Shown piece by piece: positions 23,310-30,136 of a stretch of DNA of 30,136 nt. Each line of letters opens with the position of its first letter. Position 1 is the first letter of the stretch. The notes under the pieces are model-generated. The model did no database searches. It saw nothing but the letters and a program-made list of their open reading frames with translations, and was not told where the DNA came from. The DNA comes from CAZYJD01 sp964647785. GTDB lineage: Bacteria; Bacteroidota; Bacteroidia; NS11-12g; UBA9320. Location: NCBI GenBank assembly GCA_964647785.1, contig CAZYJD010000019.1, positions 1 through 30,136 on the forward strand, written 5' to 3'. The translations under genes were made by a program, and so were the position numbers.

Positions 23310-24965
23310 ATGACACAAACAAAAGAATCCTGGGGAACGCGAGTTGGATTGATATTGGCTATGGCAGGAAATGCTGTGGGTTTGGGTAATTTTTTGCGTT
23401 TTCCGGTTCAGGCAGTCCAGAATGGAGGAGGAGCATTTATCATTCCTTATTTGGTTTCGTTTTTGTTGATGGGCATTCCATTGCTTTGGGTTGAGTGGGC
23501 CATGGGCAGGTATGGCGGGCGTTATGGTGATCATAGCACGCCTTTTATTCTTGATAACATGACTAAAAAGCGCTTGTGGAAATACTTTGGCGTTTTTGGC
23601 ATCTTCACCAACTTGGGTGTAATGGCCTATTATACGTACATAGAAAGTTGGACCCTAACCTATGCCATCAAATCCTTGAAAGGAGATTTTTTGGGGATGA
23701 GTATTGCAGATGTAGGGGCCACCTTCGATCAATATGTAGATATCAATGGCGGAATCAATTTCCCGGTGCTGGCGTTTGGTGCCTTTTTGATAACCCTTGT
23801 CATCAATATTTACATTCTAAGTAAGGGCTTAAGTGGCGGCATTGAAAAAGTGGCAAAGTTTGCCATGCCAGTGCTTATAACTTTTGGTGTTTTCCTAGCC
23901 ATCATGGCCATTAGCATGGGCAATACCGGCCGTTGCGAAGATTGTAATTCACACATAGGTTTGAACTTTTTATGGGAGCCGCAGTTCGATACACTGGCCA
24001 ATCCGAAGGTGTGGTTGGCCGCAGCGGGTCAGATTTTCTTTACCCTCTCAGTTGGCATGGGAACCATTCAATGTTACTCGAGTTATTTGAAATACAAGGA
24101 TGACATCGCTCTGAACGCTATGAGTGCGGGATGGATGAATGGTTTTGTAGAGATCGTTCTCGGAGCCTCTGTGGTAATTCCTATTGCTGTAGGTTACATG
24201 GGGCTGGATTGGGTAAAGGAAAATGCGGGTTTTATGATGGCATTCAAAACCATGCCTTTTTTGTTTGATCAGTGGGGGAGTGCACTTGCTATCATAGCCG
24301 GTTTGGCCTGGTTTGGTCTGCTTTTCTTTGCCGGGATAACTTCCTCATTGGCCATGGGAACCCCGTGGATGGGTTTTGTGGAAGACGAGTTTAACTGGAG
24401 CAGGAAGAAAGGGGCCATTACCTTGGGGGCTGTGATTTTTGTACTGGCTTTGCCCACCATATTCTTCTTTGAATACGGCGTATTTGACGAATATGATTAT
24501 TGGACCGGTACGGTCTCTCTCGTGGTATTTGCCCTTGCAGAAGTCATCTTGTTTGCATGGGTCTTCGGCATGGATAAGGGCTGGGCGGAAATCACTCATG
24601 GTGCAGATATGAAAGTACCAGGAGTGTATAAATTCATCATCAAGTACATCACCCCTTTATTCATACTGGTTATATTCCTCTCCTCTTTATTCAAACCACT
24701 GAAAGGAGAACTCGCCGATTGGCAGATGGCCTTTCAATCACTGACCAGCGGCAATGGCTGGCCTTGGGCTGACGACAGTATCATTGCTCAGATCTTTCAC
24801 TTGAATCAAGAAGTAATCTGGCGCAATGCCGAAGGGTTTACCAAAATGTTTTACATCGATATGGGAAGATTCATGCTGGTATTTACCTTTATCGGGTTGG
24901 CCCTGATGGTGAAAAATGCCGCGAACAAGAGAAAAAATAGCATTCCCATAGAACACATAGATTAA
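23310..24965 (+). CDS. Sodium-dependent transporter, NSS (SLC6-like) family
   Basis: A 551-residue Na+-coupled symporter with about eleven to twelve transmembrane helices. The N-terminal signature around residues 17-35 (MAGNAVGLGNFLRFPVQ) is the NSS helix-1 unwound region that binds Na+ and substrate. It is followed by the GGGAFIIPYL and WVEWAMGRYGG blocks. I choose ATG 23310 (MTQTKESWGTRVG). A GTG-type start farther upstream would run through the terminator and promoter region. Substrate is probably an amino acid, but the type cannot be read from sequence. A MetS-like small subunit follows after 4 nt, which supports the MetP-type branch. Confidence 0.93.
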   Translation: MTQTKESWGTRVGLILAMAGNAVGLGNFLRFPVQAVQNGGGAFIIPYLVSFLLMGIPLLWVEWAMGRYGGRYGDHSTPFILDNMTKKRLWKYFGVFGIFTNLGVMAYYTYIESWTLTYAIKSLKGDFLGMSIADVGATFDQYVDINGGINFPVLAFGAFLITLVINIYILSKGLSGGIEKVAKFAMPVLITFGVFLAIMAISMGNTGRCEDCNSHIGLNFLWEPQFDTLANPKVWLAAAGQIFFTLSVGMGTIQCYSSYLKYKDDIALNAMSAGWMNGFVEIVLGASVVIPIAVGYMGLDWVKENAGFMMAFKTMPFLFDQWGSALAIIAGLAWFGLLFFAGITSSLAMGTPWMGFVEDEFNWSRKKGAITLGAVIFVLALPTIFFFEYGVFDEYDYWTGTVSLVVFALAEVILFAWVFGMDKGWAEITHGADMKVPGVYKFIIKYITPLFILVIFLSSLFKPLKGELADWQMAFQSLTSGNGWPWADDSIIAQIFHLNQEVIWRNAEGFTKMFYIDMGRFMLVFTFIGLALMVKNAANKRKNSIPIEHID

Positions 24966-24969
24966 TCTC

Positions 24970-25113
24970 ATGACAACCTCAGCTTTGATATTGATGGTTA
25001 GCGTACAATTAAGTGTTGTAGCCATCACCCTTTATTTTTTTAGGAAAGTTTTGATCACCCCTCCAAGGAAAGAACCCGATTCCTATTCAGAAAATGATGA
25101 TGAACCTAGATAA
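24970..25113 (+). CDS. MetS-like small subunit of the NSS transporter
   Basis: A 47-residue single-pass membrane protein beginning MTTSALILMVSVQLSVVAIT, with one helix at about 4-24 and then a short charged tail (PPRKEPDSYSENDDEPR). Length, the MTTSA start and position 4 nt after an NSS transporter match the MetS type, known from Corynebacterium MetPS as needed for transport of methionine and alanine. Sequence similarity beyond the first residues is loose, so the assignment rests mostly on context and topology. Confidence 0.75.
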   Translation: MTTSALILMVSVQLSVVAITLYFFRKVLITPPRKEPDSYSENDDEPR

Positions 25114-25119
25114 GCAGAC

Positions 25120-25296
25120 ATGAAGCCAGATGATACCACATTCAAGATTCTGTTGATTGCTTCTGAAATCATCATTCCATTGATTGCCTTTGTTGGGGCA
25201 TACTTCATATTCAAGCCCGTCTTTGAGAAAGATAAAGCAAAGAAAGAAAAGGATGAGTCTGCAGAAAAATCTGAAACAAATCAGGATGCGTCCTGA
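25120..25296 (+). CDS. Unrecognised 58-residue single-pass membrane protein
   Basis: I do not recognise this gene. It starts at ATG 25120, 6 nt after the MetS-like stop, and encodes MKPDDTTFKI, a hydrophobic helix at about residues 10-31, then a highly charged tail rich in Lys, Glu and Asp ending NQDAS. Spacing suggests it is the third gene of the transporter unit and might be a second small accessory subunit. Its last 16 nt overlap the 3' end of lspA on the opposite strand. Support is topology, operon-like spacing and plausible codon use. A chance frame is possible. Confidence 0.6.
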   Translation: MKPDDTTFKILLIASEIIIPLIAFVGAYFIFKPVFEKDKAKKEKDESAEKSETNQDAS

Positions 25297-25297
25297 T
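25280..25297. terminator. Palindrome shared by the convergent 3' ends of the small membrane gene and lspA
   Basis: ATCAGGA and TCCTGAT pair around TGCG (7-bp stem). The element contains both stop codons, TGA on each strand. It may terminate both transcripts, but no U-tract follows, so the role is uncertain. Confidence 0.35.
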
Positions 25298-25967
25298 CAT
25301 CTGCTTCTAAATTGGGTTGCCCCTCTTCTCCTTCGTCGTCTGATATTTCATCATTGAGCTCTTTCAGCTCATCAGTTTCCTGCGGAAAAAAGAACTTCTG
25401 AAACGCCAGAATACTAATAACACCGATACTAATAGAAGCATCGGCAATATTGAAAACAGGGCGAAAGAAAATAAATTCTCTGCCACCAAATACAGGCATC
25501 CATTGTGGCCAGGTAGCCTCAATAATTGGGCAATAGAACATGTCCACCACTCGACCCAGGAAATAGCGGTGTTCGTAGTAATCAGGGTTGATGGATTCAT
25601 ACCAGACTCCATAGAACACACTATCAATGATATTGCCAATTGCGCCGGCCAACACCAGACTTACACATAGCAAAAGCCCTCGATGGGCTTGTTTTTTAAT
25701 GAGAATGCGTAAGTACCAAATGATGCCAAATACGGCAAAAATTCTGAAGCTTGTAAGAAAGTACTTGCCCGAAACGCCACCAGCCTCCAAACCAAAGGCC
25801 ATGCCGTTGTTTTCAGTGAAATGCAGAATGAACCAATCGCCAATCAGGTTAATTTCTTGCCCGAGATACATATGGGTCTTCACCCAGTGTTTCAACCATT
25901 GATCCGCAGATAAAACCAACAACAAAATCAGCGGTGTCATCCACCATTTCCAGGATTTGGCCTGCAT
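25281..25967 (-). CDS. lspA: Lipoprotein signal peptidase (signal peptidase II)
   Basis: Inner-membrane aspartyl protease that removes signal peptides from diacylglyceryl-prolipoproteins. The 228-residue protein has four predicted helices and the family motifs: NNGMAFG (53-59), GNIIDSVFYG (111-120, with D115), GRVVDMFYCP with catalytic Asp142, and FNIADASISIG (172-182) with catalytic Asp176. It is longer than E. coli LspA (~164) because of an insert between the two catalytic aspartates and an acidic C-terminal tail of about 35 residues ending DQDAS. It follows the DksA-like gene after 2 nt. Confidence 0.95.
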   Translation of the reverse strand: MQAKSWKWWMTPLILLLVLSADQWLKHWVKTHMYLGQEINLIGDWFILHFTENNGMAFGLEAGGVSGKYFLTSFRIFAVFGIIWYLRILIKKQAHRGLLLCVSLVLAGAIGNIIDSVFYGVWYESINPDYYEHRYFLGRVVDMFYCPIIEATWPQWMPVFGGREFIFFRPVFNIADASISIGVISILAFQKFFFPQETDELKELNDEISDDEGEEGQPNLEADDQDAS

Positions 25968-25969
25968 GA

Positions 25970-26359
25970 TTAGCGATACTGCTTTTTCTTGGCGTCGATG
26001 CTAAGGGTGGTATGAGGCACGGCTCTCAAGCGTTCTTTTGAAATCAATCTACCCGTTTCACGGCACACACCATAGGTTTTGTTTTCGATGCGAATCATGG
26101 CATTTTCGAGATTGATGATGAACTTTTTCTGCCGGGCAGCCAACTGACTCAAGTTTTCTTTCTGAAGGGTAGACGAGCCATCCTCCAATGTCTTGTAAGT
26201 ACTTCCGGTATCTTCTGTGCCGTTTTCATTTTCACTCTGCATCTGATCGGTCAGGTACTTCAGTTCCCTACGGGCTAAATCCAGTTTTTTCTGAATGATT
26301 TCTCTGAATTCTTGCAGTTCTTCATCAGAATAGCGGGTTTTGGTGCTGTTCTCGCTCAT
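25970..26359 (-). CDS. DksA/TraR-family protein with decayed zinc finger
   Basis: A 129-residue DksA-like protein: an N-terminal coiled coil (about 10-95) and a C-terminal zinc-finger-shaped module ending near residue 125. The zinc positions of the family (C-x2-C-x17-C-x2-C) are C99, T102, S120 and A123, so only one cysteine remains and zinc binding is unlikely. The rest of the module (YGVCRETGRLISKERLRAVPHTTLS) keeps the fold's hydrophobic pattern. It probably binds the RNA polymerase secondary channel, although activity is not shown. I choose ATG 26359. A TTG at 26365 overlaps the ileS stop and would add two residues. It sits between ileS and lspA with gaps of 2 nt each. Confidence 0.88.
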   Translation of the reverse strand: MSENSTKTRYSDEELQEFREIIQKKLDLARRELKYLTDQMQSENENGTEDTGSTYKTLEDGSSTLQKENLSQLAARQKKFIINLENAMIRIENKTYGVCRETGRLISKERLRAVPHTTLSIDAKKKQYR

Positions 26360-26361
26360 GT

Positions 26362-29300
26362 TCAATTGTTGATGGTTGACTTACTGATTTCGATTCCGAT
26401 TCTTTGGTCGTTTACTTCGATGCTATCTTTAAAGTGTTTATTTTCAAGCAGTTCTAATGAGTCGGCCAAAATTTCCGTGCAAATATAATCATTAAAGCTT
26501 TCGACAGCTTCGGTGATGAATGGCTTTGGCTGAAGGATCACTCGTATGCGGTCGGTTAGCTCATAGTTGTTGTTTTTTCTCAGATTCTGAATTCTGTTGA
26601 TCAGTTCTCTGGCATTTCCTTCCCGGATAAGTGCTTCATTCAATTGAATATCAAGTGCAACTGTGAGTTTGCCGTGCATGGCCATTTGCCATCCCGGAAC
26701 ATCAGCAGCACTTATTTCCACATCTGCCTCTGTAATGTGGAATGAACTTCCATCGGATAGTTTCAATTCCAATTCACCTGCAGATTGCAATTCACTTATT
26801 CGGGTACTGTCCATGGATGCAATGGTAGCAGCCAGCAACTTCATTTTAGGGCCGGCTTTTTTGCCGAGTTCCCTAAAGTTTGCTTTCGCTTGCTTTACAA
26901 TGATCTGTTCATCATCTTCGGTAATGAACTCCATTGATTTTACATTCACCTCAGATAGAACGATGTCGCGTATTTTGGCAAGTTGTTCCTTATTCTTGAT
27001 ATCTACCACAGGTACAAGCACCCGCTCAAGCGGTTGACGAACCTTGATTTGCTCTTTTTTTCGAATGCCTAGAATCATGCTGCTTAGGTCTTGTGCCATC
27101 AGCATTCGTTCTTCTAAATCCGGGTTGATATATGCTCCATTTTCAATGGGATAGTCGGCCAAATGAACTGATTGAGCGCTCATGCGGCCCGAAGTGCCAT
27201 TCAAATCACAAAATAGGCGATCACTGTAAAAAGGACTAAATGGGCTCATGAGCACCGACAGGGTTTCCAGGCACTCGTAAAGGGTTTGATATGCGGCTAT
27301 TTTATCCTGTTCGTATTCACCTTTCCAAAACCTTCTTCTGCACAAGCGCACATACCAGTTACTTAAGTGATCTGAAGCAAAATCTTGAATAGCTCTCGTT
27401 GTGGCAGTGGGGTCGTAATCATCCATGCGCTCTCTGCATTTCTTCACCAGTGAATGCAGCATCGAAATGATCCATTGATCGAGTTCAGGTCTTTCATTCA
27501 CGGGGATGTACTCTTCCTCAAATTTGAATTCATCGAGATTGGCATAGAGTGCAAAGAAGTTGTAGACATTGTAGAGGGTTGCAAAAAGCTTTCGTTGGTT
27601 TTCGAGCAATCCTTCCTCATCAAATTTCAGATTATCCCAAGGATTGCTGTTGCTAAGCATATACCAACGTGTAGCATCTGCTCCGTACTTTTCAATGATT
27701 TCGAATGGATCAACGGTATTGCCCAGTCTTTTGCTCATTTTATTGCCGTTTTTATCCAGCACCAGCCCATTGGCAAGTACATTTTTATACGCCACGCTAT
27801 CAAATAGCATAACGGCAATGGCGTGCAGGGTGAAGAACCACCCTCGGGTTTGGTCTACGCCTTCCGCTATAAAGTCTGCCGGAAAACGCTCACCTGATTC
27901 AACTGCATCCTGGTTTTCAAAAGGGAAGTGCCATTGTGCATATGGCATGGCTCCGCTGTCGAACCATACATCAATCAGATCGCTTTCTCGGTGCATGGAT
28001 TTTCCGGAGGAAGACATGAGGACAACTTCATCGATCCATGGACGATGAAGATCAAAACCTGCTTGATTGACCGGATTTTCTTTCATCAATCCAGCTTTAA
28101 CAGCAGCTTCACATTCCAATTGGAGTTCTTCTAGCGAACCAATGCATTTTTCTTCGCTTCCATCTTCTGTGCGCCAAATTGGCAAAGGGGTTCCCCAGTA
28201 GCGAGATCGGCTCAGATTCCAATCCACCAGGTTTTCAAGCCAGTTTCCAAATCTTCCTTCACCGGTATGGGCAGGTTTCCAGTTGATGGTTTTATTGAGT
28301 TCAACCAATCGATCTTTTACTGCGGTTGTTTTGATGAACCAGCTTTCAAGGGGGTAGTACAAAATAGGTTTATCGGTGCGCCAGCAATGCGGGTAGCTGT
28401 GCTCGTATTTTTCAACCTTAAAGGCTTTGTTTTCTTCCTTGAGTTTAATGGCCAGCAGCACATCGGTACTTTTGTAGTCAGCGGCGTTTTCATCTTCACC
28501 GTTGTAGTTTTTTACGTACCGACCGGAGAATTCATCCATGCCATCCACGAAACGACCTTGTTTGTCAACCAGGGTTAATGAACCGATGCCATGCTCACGT
28601 GCCACCCGAAAGTCGTCTGCACCAAAACTAGGTGCAATGTGTACGATACCCGTTCCATCTTCTGTGGTAACAAAGTCGCCCGGAATCAATTCAAATGCTT
28701 TGCCTTCATCCGGCTGGTGCCAAGGGAGCAGTTGTTCATATGAAATACCGCACAACTCTTCTCCTTTGAACTCGGCAACTTTTTTCCAGGGAATATTTTT
28801 CTGCCCTGCTTGATAATCCTCAATGTTCTCCTTTGCCAGTTCTGCTTTGAAGTAGGCAGGAATTCTTTCGGTTGCCAGAATGACTGAAATTTTTTCGTAG
28901 GTGTATGGATTCCAGGTATTGATTTGGCTGTAGGAAATTTTTGCCCCGACGGCAAGGGCGGTATTGCTCGGAAGGGTCCATGGGGTGGTGGTCCAAGCCA
29001 ATAAATAGGTTGGTGCCCATTGCTGATAAAGCATACTCGTACGATCAATTCGAGCATTAAATTGGGCGACCACCGTGGTGTCTTTCACCATCTTATACGT
29101 ACCGGGTTGGTTCAGTTCATGTGAGCTAAGTCCGGTACCGGCTGCAGGAGAAAATGGCTGGATGGTATATCCTTTATAAAGCAGCCCTTTGTTATGGAGT
29201 TGCTTTAGCAGATACCATAGGGTTTCAATGTAATTTTTTTCATAGGTGATGTAGGGATTTTCCAGGTCAACCCAGTAGCCAATCTTTCTGGTCAGTTCAT

Positions 29301-29706
29301 CCCAAACATCTTTGAATTTTAATACATCTTTTTTGCAAGCCTCGTTGTAATCTGCTACGCTAATTTTCTGACCAATATCGTCTTTGGTAATGCCAAGGGC
29401 TTTTTCTACCTGTAATTCTACGGGAAGGCCATGTGTATCCCATCCACCTTTGCGTTCAACACGGTAGCCTTTTAGGGTTTTGTATCGGCAAAATACATCC
29501 TTTATTGCCCTGCTGATTACATGGTGAATTCCCGGCATTCCATTGGCCGAAGGAGGACCTTCGTAGAAAACAAAAGGGGAGGAATCTCCTCTGTTGCTAA
29601 CGCTTTTTTCGAAGATGTTTTCCTTTTCCCAAAACGCAAGTATTTCCCTTTCTACAGCCGGGAAATCCATTTTTTTGTACTCCGGATATTTTGGCATACG
29701 ACCCAT
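26362..29706 (-). CDS. ileS: Isoleucine--tRNA ligase, long form with GIHH in place of HIGH
   Basis: Class I synthetase of 1,114 residues that charges tRNA-Ile. The length and blocks such as GWDTHGLPVE fit the eukaryote-like IleRS2 branch rather than the ~940-residue E. coli type. The HIGH position reads G59-I-H-H62, a GxHH form of the HxGH motif. The KMSKR loop is intact at 656-660, and the CP1 editing domain shows TTPWTLPSNTALAVG. The start at ATG 29706 (MGRMPKYPEYKK) has an alternative at ATG 29697 (MPKYPEY), which matches typical N-termini equally well. It is the first gene of the ileS, DksA-like, lspA operon. Confidence 0.97.
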   Translation of the reverse strand: MGRMPKYPEYKKMDFPAVEREILAFWEKENIFEKSVSNRGDSSPFVFYEGPPSANGMPGIHHVISRAIKDVFCRYKTLKGYRVERKGGWDTHGLPVELQVEKALGITKDDIGQKISVADYNEACKKDVLKFKDVWDELTRKIGYWVDLENPYITYEKNYIETLWYLLKQLHNKGLLYKGYTIQPFSPAAGTGLSSHELNQPGTYKMVKDTTVVAQFNARIDRTSMLYQQWAPTYLLAWTTTPWTLPSNTALAVGAKISYSQINTWNPYTYEKISVILATERIPAYFKAELAKENIEDYQAGQKNIPWKKVAEFKGEELCGISYEQLLPWHQPDEGKAFELIPGDFVTTEDGTGIVHIAPSFGADDFRVAREHGIGSLTLVDKQGRFVDGMDEFSGRYVKNYNGEDENAADYKSTDVLLAIKLKEENKAFKVEKYEHSYPHCWRTDKPILYYPLESWFIKTTAVKDRLVELNKTINWKPAHTGEGRFGNWLENLVDWNLSRSRYWGTPLPIWRTEDGSEEKCIGSLEELQLECEAAVKAGLMKENPVNQAGFDLHRPWIDEVVLMSSSGKSMHRESDLIDVWFDSGAMPYAQWHFPFENQDAVESGERFPADFIAEGVDQTRGWFFTLHAIAVMLFDSVAYKNVLANGLVLDKNGNKMSKRLGNTVDPFEIIEKYGADATRWYMLSNSNPWDNLKFDEEGLLENQRKLFATLYNVYNFFALYANLDEFKFEEEYIPVNERPELDQWIISMLHSLVKKCRERMDDYDPTATTRAIQDFASDHLSNWYVRLCRRRFWKGEYEQDKIAAYQTLYECLETLSVLMSPFSPFYSDRLFCDLNGTSGRMSAQSVHLADYPIENGAYINPDLEERMLMAQDLSSMILGIRKKEQIKVRQPLERVLVPVVDIKNKEQLAKIRDIVLSEVNVKSMEFITEDDEQIIVKQAKANFRELGKKAGPKMKLLAATIASMDSTRISELQSAGELELKLSDGSSFHITEADVEISAADVPGWQMAMHGKLTVALDIQLNEALIREGNARELINRIQNLRKNNNYELTDRIRVILQPKPFITEAVESFNDYICTEILADSLELLENKHFKDSIEVNDQRIGIEISKSTINN

Positions 29707-29716
29707 TTTAAGGCCG

Positions 29717-29724
29717 CAAAGGTA
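29717..29724 (-). promoter_or_regulatory. Candidate -7 promoter box of the ileS operon (TACCTTTG)
   Basis: Exact TAnnTTTG match on the minus strand, ten bases before ATG 29706, in the 49-bp gap after the RmlD-like gene. No clear -33 partner was found at the expected spacing. Confidence 0.5.
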
Positions 29725-29755
29725 GTGTTATCCTTTGTATGATGCTTGGATAGCT

Positions 29756-30136
29756 TTAGCGATTGGTTTCGTGCGCTTGAAGTTGTTCCATGACGAGTTG
29801 AACCCCTGCTTTAAAAGCATGAGGTTTGTAATCTAAAACCGACATCGATTTATCAAGGATGAAGCCTGTTTTTGGTGGTCGTTGAGCGGGTTGGCTAAAG
29901 TTGCTGCTATTGGCCCTGCCAACATTCTTGGGATCGAACCCGCTCACCTCAGCAACTTGTAAGACCAAATCATAAATGCTTAGATAGTCTTTTCCGCTTA
30001 TGTGAAAAACCCCTTCTGCCCTTTGCTTTTCAATCAACCTGCATCCCATGGCGAGGTCTTCTGCAAGCGTGGGCATTCTGAATTGATCATCCACCACCTG
30101 TATTGGTTTTTGGTCTTTCAAAGCATTGAGTGCCCA
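29756..30136 (-). CDS. RmlD-like sugar-nucleotide reductase (C-terminal part, 5' end outside the window)
   Basis: The frame is open to the window edge, reading WALNALKDQKPIQVVDDQFRMPTLAEDLAMGC, so the N-terminal Rossmann domain lies outside and only about 126 codons are seen. VVDDQFRMPT and the following DLAMG region match the C-terminal substrate-binding part of dTDP-4-dehydrorhamnose reductase and related SDR proteins. FHISGKDYLSIYDLVLQVAEVSG is also typical. It could be RmlD itself or another RmlD_sub_bind member. The catalytic YxxxK is not in view, so function is assigned at family level only. Confidence 0.82.
   Translation of the reverse strand, partial: WALNALKDQKPIQVVDDQFRMPTLAEDLAMGCRLIEKQRAEGVFHISGKDYLSIYDLVLQVAEVSGFDPKNVGRANSSNFSQPAQRPPKTGFILDKSMSVLDYKPHAFKAGVQLVMEQLQAHETNR

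Noticed and set aside
1..30136. tRNA, rRNA, CRISPR, integrase, transposase, prophage or defence-system genes
   Set aside because: Reading both strands by eye showed no tRNA-like T-arm with matching acceptor, no rRNA segment, no direct repeat-spacer array and no protein of these families. Small RNAs cannot be excluded without covariance searches.

Overview
The window is chromosomal DNA of a member of the Bacteroidota, most likely a Flavobacteriales-type bacterium. Evidence: two secreted proteins end in type IX secretion (T9SS) sorting domains; several genes are preceded by the Bacteroidota -7 promoter box TAnnTTTG rather than a -10 TATAAT; mevalonate-pathway genes include a GYDIA/GYDLA-type GHMP kinase; a DksA-like protein has a decayed zinc finger; the IleRS is over 1,100 residues; Shine-Dalgarno sequences are mostly absent. 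I saw no tRNA, rRNA, CRISPR array, transposase, integrase or phage gene. Almost everything is core metabolism, so the less explained parts are small: a repeat-rich gap, short membrane-protein genes, and sequence oddities inside known genes.

Layout. 1-2787 (+): three-gene proton-translocating transhydrogenase (pntAA, cut at the window edge, pntAB, pntB). 2788-3336: a gene-free gap with a perfect 33-bp inverted repeat and several period-7 pyrimidine-rich arrays. 3337-4689 (+): hisS. 15511-4719 (-): a long same-strand run, in transcription order GYDLA GHMP kinase, polysaccharide export lipoprotein (Wza-like), tyrosine autokinase (Wzc-like) with a Tyr-Gly repeat tail, type II IPP isomerase, class II HMG-CoA reductase, malic enzyme (maeB) and DXP synthase (dxs). 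15676-20269 (+): a tightly packed or overlapping cluster of serS, a secreted Kazal-domain protein, a metallo-beta-lactamase-fold hydrolase, an inositol-monophosphatase-family enzyme and a secreted PGRP/amidase-2 protein. 20323-25296 (+): an MMPL/RND exporter, a twin-CBS protein followed by a terminator, and an NSS-family sodium symporter with a MetS-like small subunit and a second unrecognised 58-residue membrane protein. 29706-25281 (-): the ileS, DksA-like, lspA operon. 29756-30136 (-): the C-terminal part of an RmlD-like sugar-nucleotide reductase, cut at the window edge.

How the genes fit together. HMG-CoA reductase, IPP isomerase and the GHMP kinase argue that isoprenoids are made by the mevalonate route. 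The nearby dxs then probably supplies DXP for thiamine and pyridoxal phosphate, unless a full MEP pathway exists elsewhere. Transhydrogenase and NADP-malic enzyme both feed the NADPH pool that HMG-CoA reductase draws on. Wza and Wzc form a capsule or exopolysaccharide export pair. The two T9SS cargo proteins, a predicted protease inhibitor and a peptidoglycan-binding or cleaving protein, sit in the serS cluster and suggest a cell-surface or defensive role. The strongest leads are the repeat-filled gap, the swapped HIGH motif of IleRS (GIHH), the Tyr-Gly tail of the autokinase, and the two tiny membrane genes, the second of which ends inside a palindrome that also ends lspA from the other strand.
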